From JBLIRR01 sp049472395 (lineage in GTDB: Bacteria > SZUA-182 > DTGQ01 > JBLIRR01): a stretch of 8,862 nt of DNA. The stretch covers positions 1 to 8,862 of the forward strand of contig JBLIRR010000091.1 of NCBI GenBank assembly GCA_049472395.1, read 5' to 3'. Below, in pieces: positions 1-6,963 of this stretch; position 1 is the first letter of the stretch, and the number at the start of each line of letters is the position of its first letter. Both the position numbers and the translations under genes were made by a program. The notes beneath the pieces are model-generated. The model was not told the origin of the DNA. It worked only from the letters and a program-made list of their open reading frames with translations, and searched no databases.

Positions 1-163
1 TTCTTATTTACACCTAATGCCTGGTGAGTGAATTACATAGGTAATCTTCGCTCTTTATCAAAACTTTTAGACTTATGAGATAAAACAAACTGCTTTTATG
101 CTTGCAAATATAACTCCATTTGGATATGAAATTGTTTCATGAAGTATAATTCGGTAAGCTTAA

Positions 164-343
164 AAACTCAATAAATTTAATGGTTACGAATATTTGGGAA
201 GGACAATCAAAATTACTGTTGATATTTATGGCCATTTGGCCCCAACCGGAAATAAAAATGCGGTCGATAATTTAGACGATAACGAAACAAAATGCAACCT
301 ATACGCAACCAACCAGAAGAGGGAAAATTTTAAAGCTCGATAA
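164..343 (+). pseudogene. Tyrosine recombinase (phage integrase) C-terminal remnant
   Basis: This is an open stretch of 59 codons with no start, preceded by a stop at 161-163 and ending in TAA at 341-343. Its translation contains LGRTIKITVDIYGHLAP, then GNKNAVDNLDD. This matches the extreme C-terminus of Firmicute phage-type integrases (typically LGHxSIxxTxDxYGHLxPGxNxxAVDxLDD). The tyrosine of DIYGH (codon 227-229) sits at the position of the catalytic nucleophile. The conserved histidine of the LGH motif reads as arginine, and nothing upstream in any frame looks like the rest of the catalytic domain (no HxLRHT motif in 1-163). The gene is therefore truncated and decayed. It ends 17 bp from a tRNA-Lys 3' fragment, the usual position of an attachment site beside int. 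Positions 1-163 hold nothing else I recognise. Confidence 0.8.
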
Positions 344-360
344 GTTATTGATTAAACAAG

Positions 361-407
361 CACGTTTGACAGGATTCGAACCTGTGACTTACGGATTAAA
401 AGTCAGG
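361..407 (-). tRNA. tRNA-Lys(UUU) 3' fragment, probable attachment-site remnant
   Basis: Read on the minus strand, this has an anticodon loop CTTTTAA (402-396, anticodon TTT), a 5-nt variable region, a perfect T-arm (ACAGG, TTCGAAT, CCTGT; 385-369) and an acceptor-like 3' strand (368-361). The anticodon stem has two mismatches out of five pairs. There is no D-arm or 5' acceptor strand upstream, and no CCA follows. It is therefore not a functional tRNA. It fits the duplicated 3' half of a tRNA gene that is left at one end of an integrated element, and a tyrosine recombinase tail lies immediately beside it. An old decayed tRNA without any integration history is the alternative. Confidence 0.75.
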
Positions 408-413
408 GACTCT

Positions 414-447
414 GAACTTAATAACCTCCTCAAAATACGTTAAGTTC
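414..447. repeat. 8-bp inverted repeat beside the tRNA fragment
   Basis: GAACTTAA at 414-421 and TTAAGTTC at 440-447 are perfect inverted arms with an 18-bp spacer. They lie next to the tRNA-Lys fragment. They could be recombinase binding arms or a chance AT-rich palindrome. The spacer is longer than the 6-8 bp usual for a tyrosine recombinase core site. Confidence 0.35.
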
Positions 448-475
448 CTGAATTTAATGATTTTGCCTTTAGCAA

Positions 476-510
476 ATTTTTTCTTATTTTAGCTCATTTT
501 GGCATATTTT
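476..510. other. Phased A-tracts (predicted DNA bend)
   Basis: The motif ATTTT begins at 476, 486, 496 and 506, an exact 10-bp period over four repeats. A-tracts in helical phase are known to curve DNA. The stretch lies between the tRNA fragment and the tandem repeat and contains no credible gene. Curvature is common around integrase attachment sites, where bending helps assemble the recombination complex. That role here is inference. Confidence 0.5.
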
Positions 511-516
511 GGAAAG

Positions 517-540
517 AAATTCACACCCAAATTCACACCC
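517..540. repeat. 12-bp tandem direct repeat
   Basis: The unit AAATTCACACCC occurs twice without a gap (517-528 and 529-540) and is followed by a partial third copy (AAATT). On the minus strand it falls in an open frame whose product ends GVNLGVNFFPKYAKMS before a TAA at 491-489. That could be the tail of a second degraded protein, possibly an integrase. It could equally be integrase arm-site repeats. Confidence 0.55.
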
Positions 541-557
541 AAATTTATATGTATATT

Positions 558-587
558 GAAAAGTTTTAAATCGTTATCCTTAACGAT
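558..587 (-). terminator. Possible rho-independent terminator of the cohesin gene
   Basis: Starting 19 bp past the stop of the membrane cohesin gene, the minus strand reads ATCGTTA, loop AGGA, TAACGAT (587-570), then TTAAAACTTTT. The 7-bp stem is perfect but AT-rich, and the T-tract is interrupted by AAAAC. It is therefore a weak terminator candidate, and the position at the operon end is its main support. Confidence 0.4.
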
Positions 588-606
588 GATTTTTACACTA
601 CAATAT

Positions 607-1260
607 CTATGCTGCTTTTGGGGTTGTGCAAGTCCTGTATTCTTTCTTTTGCCTCAGAATAAATCCTGCAATGATGAAGATCAATACGCCCCCAAACAGT
701 AAAATAATCAGGATGTAAAAATCAATAACCCGTTCAGCAATCACAAAATTAAGGTCAGCATGATAACTTGGGACAATTGCTGTGCCTTTTCTAGTGCCGA
801 ATTTCGCTTTGGTGATTTTCAAGTTTGCTTCTCCGAGCTGTTTGCCTCTAAAACCGATTTGAATTAATTTTCCATTGCCTTGCACTGCCGGTGTTGGATT
901 GAGCATAGTCAGGACATAATTGAGCGTTCCAATGTCATTGTCAGCCTGATTTTGGATTACCATAGCTTTTTTATGGTCAAAGAAATCCCCATGCTCTATC
1001 TTAATTTCATCTGTGTGTTTGCTTGTATTGACTACTTCCAGAATCTCCGGATTGAAACTTAAGCCTAGTTCTACACCGTACACCTCAGGCGCGTTTTTGA
1101 CAAAGAGTTCTATTGATTTTTCTTCTCCGGGAATTATTTTCACTTTTTCAGGTTGAAAATATATTTCCACTTGTTTGGCTATTGCTAAGCTGGAAAGCAT
1201 AAAGAACACTGTTAAACAAGTTAAAAGGCTTATTTTTAATAATCGCAACTTCTTAAACAT
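607..1260 (-). CDS. Membrane-anchored cohesin-domain protein
   Basis: This 217-residue protein is predicted to display one cohesin module on the outer face of the membrane. Residues 1-28 form a signal peptide (positive MFKKLRLLK, hydrophobic core, AIA before the cut). Residues about 30-172 resemble a cohesin: VEIYFQPEKVKIIPGEE at the start, YGVELGLSFNPEILEV, a GDFF motif, then a Gly-rich strand-turn before GFRGKQLGEANL. Residues about 179-203 form one transmembrane helix, followed by a basic tail RQKKEYR that should stay in the cytosol. Cohesins bind dockerins, and the gene just upstream encodes a dockerin protein, so this may be its cell-surface receptor. The start at 1260 is set by AAAGGAGGTAAAT directly before ATG. 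Anchoring by a plain C-terminal helix rather than SLH repeats or a sortase signal is unusual for classical cellulosome anchors. No catalytic function is expected. The cohesin call is by motif, without an HMM search. Confidence 0.82.
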   Translation of the reverse strand: MFKKLRLLKISLLTCLTVFFMLSSLAIAKQVEIYFQPEKVKIIPGEEKSIELFVKNAPEVYGVELGLSFNPEILEVVNTSKHTDEIKIEHGDFFDHKKAMVIQNQADNDIGTLNYVLTMLNPTPAVQGNGKLIQIGFRGKQLGEANLKITKAKFGTRKGTAIVPSYHADLNFVIAERVIDFYILIILLFGGVLIFIIAGFILRQKKEYRTCTTPKAA

Positions 1261-1276
1261 ATTTACCTCCTTTTAT

Positions 1277-1300
1277 GGGGACGCTCTTTCAAGCGTCCCC
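1277..1300. repeat. Perfect intergenic hairpin, REP-like
   Basis: GGGGACGCT (1277-1285), a 6-nt loop and AGCGTCCCC (1292-1300) form a perfect 9-bp GC-rich stem in the 66-bp gap between the two surface genes. No T-run follows on the minus strand; the cohesin gene's ribosome binding site comes next, so it is not a standard terminator. The flank reads AACAGGGGACG on the minus strand. This resembles the repetitive GGGGAC...GTCCCC hairpins scattered in many clostridial genomes, which are linked to IS200/REP-associated Y1 transposases. In the mRNA it could shield the upstream message or tune expression of the cohesin gene. Confidence 0.6.
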
Positions 1301-1326
1301 TGTTAATTGTTTTTGTTAGCTGTTAA

Positions 1327-3018
1327 CTAATGGCATCTCTCTATTCCAAAGTTCCCGCCTACAATCGCCAGATCCTGAATATTCACAATACCATCGTTAT
1401 TCAGATCAACTCCTCTGTCAACTTTAGGTATGTCCTTAGTTGTCATTTCAAAGTAAATAGCGACTAAGGTTACATCACCAATATCAACGCTATTATCTCC
1501 ATTGATATCTCCACTTATCATGACAATCGGATCAACATTAACAACCTGTCCTTTAACAACTTTAATCTCAGTACAAGTACTAAAATAGGGTTTATGATCG
1601 GCCCATATTTTGTAAGTTCCGTCTTTGAGGTCTTCAATTATAAAATCACCATTTGTGTTTACTGTAACCGCGACCTGATCTCCATGCGCATTCTCTAAAG
1701 TAATCACTGCGCTATCTGCTTCTACACCAGGAGGTAGAGTAATAAAGCCAATAATTGTTTCTCCATCCGGTTCGAAAATCGGATGTTGAATAGTAAATAC
1801 CGCGCCTTGACCAGAACCGTTTAAGGCCATCCCATTCTTATTTGAGAACACCACATCATAACAAGAAATATTTACTTCACCATAAGCATTTACATCTACT
1901 GTATAACTTATGCTGGCAAATGTTCCTGAACCCGTGACAGGTTGCGCAGGATTCATGAGGCTGGCGGCTATGCAGAATCTGTCAGCGGGAGCTGAACTAT
2001 CACTTGGTATTTCATATCTGTTAGCTTCCTCAAAGAAATCACCGTAGGTTATGGCCAAGGGTGTCAGATAATCCGATTTGTTAGCGATAAAGGTTGCCTG
2101 GATTGCATAGAGATCTGTTGCATACGGAACTTCAATGGTGCAATCAATAGTAGAGCCGGCAGAGATTGTGGTGGCTGAGGGAATGAGGATGAGAGTATTT
2201 TCGTCTTTAATTGTGATGGCATCTTCAATATTTATTTCTGGGAAATCCGCTTTAGCAAAGTCATATATTTTTATATTATCAATTACAAACGCATTTCCAG
2301 CATAACTCTCTCCTTTTCCAATTGAGTGACGATTACCCTCATCAGGAGTAGTTCCCCAGTTATTATCATTACTGAAACCAATGACTTCACCATTAAGATA
2401 CACCTGAATCGTATTTCCGGTATTTCCAATACCTTCTTTATCCCACGCAATCGCTAAATGATTATTTTCTCCTGGGGAAATTAATTGATCAATATTGGGA
2501 ATTTGCACTTGCACTGGAGTACCGAAATTAATTGTGACATATAGTGTGTTTAAAGTTCCGGTTACTCCATCGCCAATATAATTTTCAACTTGCTGTCCTA
2601 ATGAATTATCTCCACCTGGGACACTTTGAAAGTAACCATCCAGCAAACTAAACATACTATAAGAATATGGACTTACAATGGGAGATTTAGGGAAATTGAC
2701 CCACGCTTCTACTGTACCGGCTTTATAGCTTAATTTAAGCTGATCATAATCCACTAATATTCGATTTTCTGTATAAAATCCAGTTGAGTAGGCACCATTG
2801 CCAAATCTTGCTGGAGCAAAGTCTACCGTTCCCTCTATAAAAAGATCGGGGCCATACTCACTGTTTTGGATCTCATCCACACTACCCAGTGTATTATAGA
2901 GTAAAAGACCCGGATAGGAATCTGCTGCTTGCACCTCTTGTGTAAGTGGAGTTAAAATTGGATAAAAAGCCAGACACATGATCATTATACTTAGTAAAAC
3001 TTTTGCCATTCTTTTCAT
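1327..3018 (-). CDS. Secreted LamG / cohesin / dockerin multidomain protein
   Basis: This is a predicted extracellular, non-enzymatic protein of 563 residues. I chose the ATG at 3018 because it gives a standard signal peptide (MKRMAK, hydrophobic core, VQA cut near residue 32) and has GAGAGGGA at a good distance. The frame stays open to another ATG at 3111, which would add 31 polar residues before the signal. Numbered from 3018, about 35-259 is a LamG/concanavalin-like sandwich (GTVEAWVNF, LAIAWDKEG, QVYLNGEVIG, FVIDNIKIYDFA). About 273-411 is a cohesin-like domain (ITYGDFF, SLMNPAQPVTGSGTF, AYGEVNI, FSNKNGMAL) that parallels the downstream cohesin protein. About 419-500 is a carboxypeptidase-regulatory or CNA-B-like sandwich (GDFIIEDLKDGTYKIWA). 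About 503-561 is a dockerin with two calcium loops, DINGDNSVDIGD and DLNNDGIVNIQD. Carrying both a cohesin and a dockerin, it could link copies or bridge partners. The sugar or surface ligand is unknown. It heads a two-gene operon with the membrane cohesin. Confidence 0.85.
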   Translation of the reverse strand: MKRMAKVLLSIMIMCLAFYPILTPLTQEVQAADSYPGLLLYNTLGSVDEIQNSEYGPDLFIEGTVDFAPARFGNGAYSTGFYTENRILVDYDQLKLSYKAGTVEAWVNFPKSPIVSPYSYSMFSLLDGYFQSVPGGDNSLGQQVENYIGDGVTGTLNTLYVTINFGTPVQVQIPNIDQLISPGENNHLAIAWDKEGIGNTGNTIQVYLNGEVIGFSNDNNWGTTPDEGNRHSIGKGESYAGNAFVIDNIKIYDFAKADFPEINIEDAITIKDENTLILIPSATTISAGSTIDCTIEVPYATDLYAIQATFIANKSDYLTPLAITYGDFFEEANRYEIPSDSSAPADRFCIAASLMNPAQPVTGSGTFASISYTVDVNAYGEVNISCYDVVFSNKNGMALNGSGQGAVFTIQHPIFEPDGETIIGFITLPPGVEADSAVITLENAHGDQVAVTVNTNGDFIIEDLKDGTYKIWADHKPYFSTCTEIKVVKGQVVNVDPIVMISGDINGDNSVDIGDVTLVAIYFEMTTKDIPKVDRGVDLNNDGIVNIQDLAIVGGNFGIERCH

Positions 3019-3025
3019 TTTAGTT

Positions 3026-3033
3026 CCCTCTCT
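3026..3033 (-). promoter_or_regulatory. Ribosome binding site deciding the dockerin-protein start
   Basis: The minus strand reads AGAGAGGGA followed by ACTAAA and ATG at 3018. This site and the signal peptide it yields favour 3018 over the upstream ATG at 3111, whose nearest AGGAGG lies more than 20 bp away. Confidence 0.65.
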
Positions 3034-3094
3034 TTCTTTTACATGACTAAAATTCTTCAAACTTTCTTTAGACCTAAAATATTTCCTAAACACT

Positions 3095-3245
3095 TTAAAT
3101 ACCCCAACCATTATTGTAAACCCTCAATTTAACCACCTCCTAGTATAAAAATTTGAAGATTAATACCTCCTACAGAGGATAATTCTTCACTGCTTTAAAT
3201 AAATTTTTGTTTATTAATCTATTACATCCATAAAATTACTCCTTT
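3095..3245 (-). promoter_or_regulatory. Leader of the dockerin gene with extra Shine-Dalgarno boxes
   Basis: Three ribosome-binding-like boxes precede the surface operon. AAAGGAG (3245-3239) sits 7 nt before ATG at 3231, which opens a five-codon frame (MDVID, stop 3216-3214) with an ATG-TAA start-stop nested inside it. AGGAGGT just after TGT (about 3172-3165) has no usable start nearby. AGGAGGTGG (3141-3133) sits 8 nt before TTG at 3127, opening a ten-codon frame (read as MRVYNNGWGI from TTG) that ends at 3095. These may be leader peptides that control the operon, or relics of decayed genes. The spacing is what real starts show, but frames this short cannot be proven by eye. Confidence 0.3.
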
Positions 3246-3653
3246 CTTAATTATTATTAATAAGATAGATAAATATATATTTATTTATAGATTAAATATT
3301 TTTTATAGGAAATTATAAAAAGTAGATTGGGCGAAATAATGGTTCGTTTATTTATTTTTATATCATCAGGATTGCATACAAAACGGAATCTTTATACACC
3401 TCCACAAGCATATTTCAACCACCATTCTGTCAGAAATCTCATTGCTGATTTACTACTGAGGGGAGGAGTTATTTTATGTGATTCCTATATGTATTATTTA
3501 TACAACTAGAGTGCCAAATTATCGCAAGTTCAGAATATTATTTATTATCAATTAGTTATAATAAGATGCTCCTTTTTTATTTCAATAGGGACCTCTCCCT
3601 GATCAGAAAAATAGTCTAATGTATAGATGAGCAGATATATTTATGAGAATGAG
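3246..3653. other. AT-rich intergenic region, no supported gene
   Basis: This gap separates the ATPase/vWA operon from the surface operon and is very AT-rich, especially 3246-3320. On the minus strand TATAAT at 3317-3312 is a possible -10 box for the surface operon, but no good -35 lies 16-18 bp upstream. A small stem AGGGA/TCCCT (3587-3600) has no T-run. A 60-codon plus-strand frame at 3327-3509 has no convincing ribosome binding site or protein-like composition. I see no riboswitch or RNA gene that I can name. Confidence 0.5.
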
Positions 3654-4805
3654 TTAGTATGGGGCGAAGATAGAAGCAGTTTTCCACACCTTATCCGCAT
3701 CCATGATCTCCCTGATAATAGCCTGCGCTTGTGCTTCCAGGCGCAATGCCCCTTCTTGAACCTCATTATTATTCATAAGCTCTTTCCCCACTAAGTGCAG
3801 CCGGAGGAAATTTCCATATATGAGCTTATAAAGAGAGATTTTTGTTCTACGTTCTTTTCCCCATAGTACTTCAATTCCAAGAAAACAGCTGAAAGCAGCA
3901 GATAGCATTTCATAAAGCCTTAATGCCTTCTGGGGCAATAGATTTAAGGCGCCTCCATCAAGAGAAGTCAAGGTGCTATCCAAAAAGCTCCGAATTGCCG
4001 GCTGCGGGTAGACCTGCTCAAAGAATAGCAGCATCTTGTCATTGACAGTGCTGCGCAGCTCGCACAACTCTCCGCTTAGGCATAAATAGAGCAACTCGAT
4101 ACAATAACGGAAATTGTTCAGACGAAAGTGGGCTGATACTTCTATAGCCAATCGCTGGTCTTCATGCCATGCCGCTTGAAATACATACCGCCCAAGATTA
4201 TATAAAATCTCATCAACGCTCTCATGCACATTATCACTTTCTATGCTTGCCACTTCAGCGGTTACAGCATCGCGAAAATTGGAAAGACGCAAGTAGAAGG
4301 TTTCATGCCCACAATACATGAGCTTTACAAGACGCTCATCAGGCATTGGATAGTGAGGACTTTTATAAAGATCCTCTACAATTAAGCTGTATTCTGCCCA
4401 GTAATCCTGACGGGTTCGGCATAGATAGTAAATTGGCATCCCTGTGTCACATTTTCTCACTTCAAAATGGATCTTATAGTTCCCAAGGTCATTTAACATG
4501 TCATGAATGCTTGTATGATTAGCCAATGTGACCTTATGTGGCCAGTACTTTCCGCGAATCTGTAATTCTTCAGTCAAAATCGTGGAAATTCTCTTTAAAT
4601 CCTGCATATGCCCGCCATGTTGCTCTAATAAAATTCTTAAAGCATCATACATCTTTATCTGATTGATTAAAGGATTTAGTGCTGCGTGGATATCAATAGT
4701 TGTGTGCGTATCCCTCAATTCATAACTGTCGTTATCGTAAGAGCCACTAGAATGCTCACGTGGGTCTATGTATTTTATTCTGGGAGTATATCTTCTATAA
4801 AACAT
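3654..4805 (-). CDS. Unrecognised 383-residue protein, last gene of the AAA+/vWA operon
   Basis: I do not recognise this family. It has no signal peptide and no clear membrane helix, so it should be cytosolic. The N-terminus is polar and basic (MFYRRYTPRIKY, then a Ser/Asp-rich stretch to about residue 35). Most of the rest looks alpha-helical: leucine-rich amphipathic stretches at about 40-80 and 195-370, with a more mixed middle part at about 95-170 that includes IHFEVRKC. Several His, Cys and acidic residues are scattered, but no metal-binding motif such as HExxH or CxxC is seen. The ATG at 4805 is supported by TAAGGAGATTCCC and lies 18 bp after the stop of the vWA gene. It is therefore very probably co-transcribed and a partner, adaptor or client of the ATPase/vWA proteins. 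That role is inference from position only. No terminator is evident after its stop. Confidence 0.75.
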   Translation of the reverse strand: MFYRRYTPRIKYIDPREHSSGSYDNDSYELRDTHTTIDIHAALNPLINQIKMYDALRILLEQHGGHMQDLKRISTILTEELQIRGKYWPHKVTLANHTSIHDMLNDLGNYKIHFEVRKCDTGMPIYYLCRTRQDYWAEYSLIVEDLYKSPHYPMPDERLVKLMYCGHETFYLRLSNFRDAVTAEVASIESDNVHESVDEILYNLGRYVFQAAWHEDQRLAIEVSAHFRLNNFRYCIELLYLCLSGELCELRSTVNDKMLLFFEQVYPQPAIRSFLDSTLTSLDGGALNLLPQKALRLYEMLSAAFSCFLGIEVLWGKERRTKISLYKLIYGNFLRLHLVGKELMNNNEVQEGALRLEAQAQAIIREIMDADKVWKTASIFAPY

Positions 4806-4823
4806 GGGAATCTCCTTATACCC

Positions 4824-6947
4824 TTAATGGCGGGTAAGCCATCTATGACGTTCTTTCATACAGGAGGCAACATAAAGGCTAATCTTATTGGCGATTTTAT
4901 TATAATCGCCAAGGTCTTCCCCTGATACTGTGATTACTTTTTCTACTATATCCTCAAAGCCGGTTTTACCTGAAACCCCAAGTGCAACTAAGGTTGTATG
5001 AAGCCTCTTAGTAAATCTCTCATAAGCTTTCCGGAAATAGGAATACACCTCATCCTTGCCTGATTTTTCTATAGGTGATGTCCGGTTCCACATGCAATCA
5101 GTAATGAGAATCAGATATACCATTTTGCCTTGGGCTATCCGGTAGGCTTCATCCAATATGAAGGCTAAAGATAAAGCATCTGACTGAGCACCAGTTCCTG
5201 ATTTTGGCAGGGATATCAAAGCCCTAGCCGCGTCCTTACGACTGGTTGCCGGCGTCTTATGGGGGTGATATATCCACTCTACTAATGGTCCGGATAAGCC
5301 CGCTCGTATTTGGCCGCTGTGGTATAATCCAGCAATGATTTGTATACAACTCTTTGTGGTAGAATTAAGCCACGCGGCGGTAAGGACCTTAAGCATTCTA
5401 ATCTGATTCTCCTTAAGTGACCCTGAACCGTCACAGGCAATCAATAAAAGGGGACGTCCGCGTCGGTCCGCCTTTTCATTAATACGATATCTTCGAAAAA
5501 TTGCTGAGGAGATATCTGCGGTGGCCAGGCGGCCGGGGTCAAGTGATCCGCTGGGACAAAAACGCAACGTTTCCGGCACGTGCTCCAAGTTCGGATAAAG
5601 GGTTCTTTGCAGCGCCTCTGTGATGGATTTTGAATCGCTAAGAAGTTTTTCATAAGCCGGCAAATCATCAGACAGTTCAATCGCACGGTCGAAAATCTCA
5701 CCAGTGGCAGCAAGGTCTTTGCCTAAGTGGATAGTCACTGCATGACCGTCAGCAGGATTACCTTGAATAGGGCTTTGACTGAAATCTGATACCCGCAAGG
5801 TACCCTCCAAAATATCTGACCGTAGATCCTCCCATCGCCTTTGTTGGCTGCTTGCTCTATCAATAGTACGAATAAACTCCTCTAGTATCTGTTTTCTCGG
5901 GCCGTTGCATATCTTATTAAAATTGGATTGCTCCAATTTCCCGTCCTGTCGGGATGATATCTTATTAAGCATATTGTTTAGAGCACGGATCGCAGCATTC
6001 ATGTTATCAAAAAGAGAAGGAGGGTGTGGTCCATTTAAAGGCGAAATGATGTCTTGCAAGACCTGTTGTTCAGAGGGACCTTTGAATCCGTATTTTTTAT
6101 CTTTTGCACTATCGCCTGTGGGTGTGCCCTGTGTTTTTAAATCTTGAGAAGGTTTTTGCTCATTGTTTATTTCTGGCTCAGGCAGGTATTTCGCAAGGCA
6201 AATACACACAGATCTTACCCATTCCGTACCAAGCGACATTATCATCTTATACTCTTTTGTGTAAGGGAGCCTGTCAAAGAAAGGAATACACACTGCATTG
6301 ATATCTTTCAGTATAGACAGAGTCAAAGGATGAAGCTTCTGTTTTTGCCAATCAGGAATGATATCGCCATAGAGAATTACCGCTTTGATTATTTCAGGTA
6401 CAGAAGAGAATTTTATGCTTTGTTGTGAGGCGGAAAATAAACGGTAAAGTTCAATTGAGGTGGCATCCGGTACCCGTGATAGGTCTTCCAGCAGCAGCCT
6501 TGTCTGAACATTCCTGGCAACGATCATCGCCATCTGTTTGTAAACATTTGGCTCTATCTTGACCTTATCATAGATAGCAGGATTTTGTAAATAGCCAGCC
6601 AAATGCCTTAATAGAAGCCTTTCATTAACCCTTGCTTCGAATTCCAGATAACCTGAAAGACCAATAGCAGCATAGGCTGAAAGTATGGAGGGATAATGAG
6701 TATATAATGGACTCAACTGGGGCTTAATCCTGGGCGGCCCTGGATCAATACATCCTGCCTGTCTGGCCAGAGCTAATTGGGTCTTTTTAACCATTTGATA
6801 AAATTCCCGTTGAGCTTGGAGCCGTAAATAATATTCGATATTCGATTTGAAGGCATCACCGATAGATATTCCTGCCCAATCACTCTTTGATCGAGGTTTC
6901 CGGTATGTACAGGAAAATCCGTCGTGCGAGTTTTGATAAATATCCAT
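4824..6947 (-). CDS. CobT-like protein with C-terminal von Willebrand A domain
   Basis: This cytosolic protein of 707 residues is predicted to act as the vWA partner of the AAA+ ATPase encoded upstream. The C-terminal part (about 498-700) is a vWA domain with an intact metal-ion site: LLLIACDGSGSL (D506, S508, S510), a threonine in SGTGAQSDALSLA (T585) and LILITDCMW (D617). Just before it, SLDPGRLATADISSAIFRR resembles the G-x-LDxxRLxxA segment that precedes the vWA domain in CobT-type cobaltochelatase subunits. Residues about 30-250 look helical and match nothing I know. About 255-300 is a polar, probably disordered linker (Gln, Lys, Ser, Pro rich), and 300-450 is again helical. In CobT, ChlD, NorD and CbbO the vWA domain couples an ATPase ring to a target protein, so a chelatase or enzyme-activation role is plausible. 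No target is in view. The ATG at 6947 follows AAGGGAGG, which overlaps the stop of the ATPase gene region. An in-family gene symbol cannot be assigned. Confidence 0.82.
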   Translation of the reverse strand: MDIYQNSHDGFSCTYRKPRSKSDWAGISIGDAFKSNIEYYLRLQAQREFYQMVKKTQLALARQAGCIDPGPPRIKPQLSPLYTHYPSILSAYAAIGLSGYLEFEARVNERLLLRHLAGYLQNPAIYDKVKIEPNVYKQMAMIVARNVQTRLLLEDLSRVPDATSIELYRLFSASQQSIKFSSVPEIIKAVILYGDIIPDWQKQKLHPLTLSILKDINAVCIPFFDRLPYTKEYKMIMSLGTEWVRSVCICLAKYLPEPEINNEQKPSQDLKTQGTPTGDSAKDKKYGFKGPSEQQVLQDIISPLNGPHPPSLFDNMNAAIRALNNMLNKISSRQDGKLEQSNFNKICNGPRKQILEEFIRTIDRASSQQRRWEDLRSDILEGTLRVSDFSQSPIQGNPADGHAVTIHLGKDLAATGEIFDRAIELSDDLPAYEKLLSDSKSITEALQRTLYPNLEHVPETLRFCPSGSLDPGRLATADISSAIFRRYRINEKADRRGRPLLLIACDGSGSLKENQIRMLKVLTAAWLNSTTKSCIQIIAGLYHSGQIRAGLSGPLVEWIYHPHKTPATSRKDAARALISLPKSGTGAQSDALSLAFILDEAYRIAQGKMVYLILITDCMWNRTSPIEKSGKDEVYSYFRKAYERFTKRLHTTLVALGVSGKTGFEDIVEKVITVSGEDLGDYNKIANKISLYVASCMKERHRWLTRH

Positions 6948-6963
6948 TGCTTTTATTCCTCCC

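Noticed and set aside
361..430. A functional tRNA-Lys gene
   Set aside because: There is no D-arm or 5' acceptor strand, and the anticodon stem has two mismatches. Only the 3' part is present.
462..482. TTTGC/GCAAA hairpin followed by six T residues as a plus-strand terminator
   Set aside because: The stem is only 5 bp and no plus-strand gene ends nearby; the integrase remnant stops about 120 bp earlier.
499..702. Plus-strand frame of 67 codons
   Set aside because: It overlaps the end of the membrane cohesin gene, runs through the bend and tandem repeat, and its product is low-complexity (repeated KFTP) with no ribosome binding site.
3019..3111. Upstream ATG at 3111 as the start of the dockerin protein
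   Set aside because: It would put 31 polar, basic residues ahead of the signal peptide, and its best ribosome binding site is too far away. The ATG at 3018 has a good site and a standard signal peptide.
3327..3509. Plus-strand frame of 60 codons in the intergenic region
   Set aside because: There is no ribosome binding site at a good distance, no recognisable motif, and it is isolated between minus-strand operons.
3587..3600. AGGGA/TCCCT stem as the terminator of the ATPase/vWA operon
   Set aside because: The stem is 5 bp with no T-run on the minus strand.
5441..6428. Several frames of 65-94 codons inside the vWA gene on both strands
   Set aside because: They lie wholly within a well-supported 707-codon gene, and their products look like shifted or antisense readings of it.
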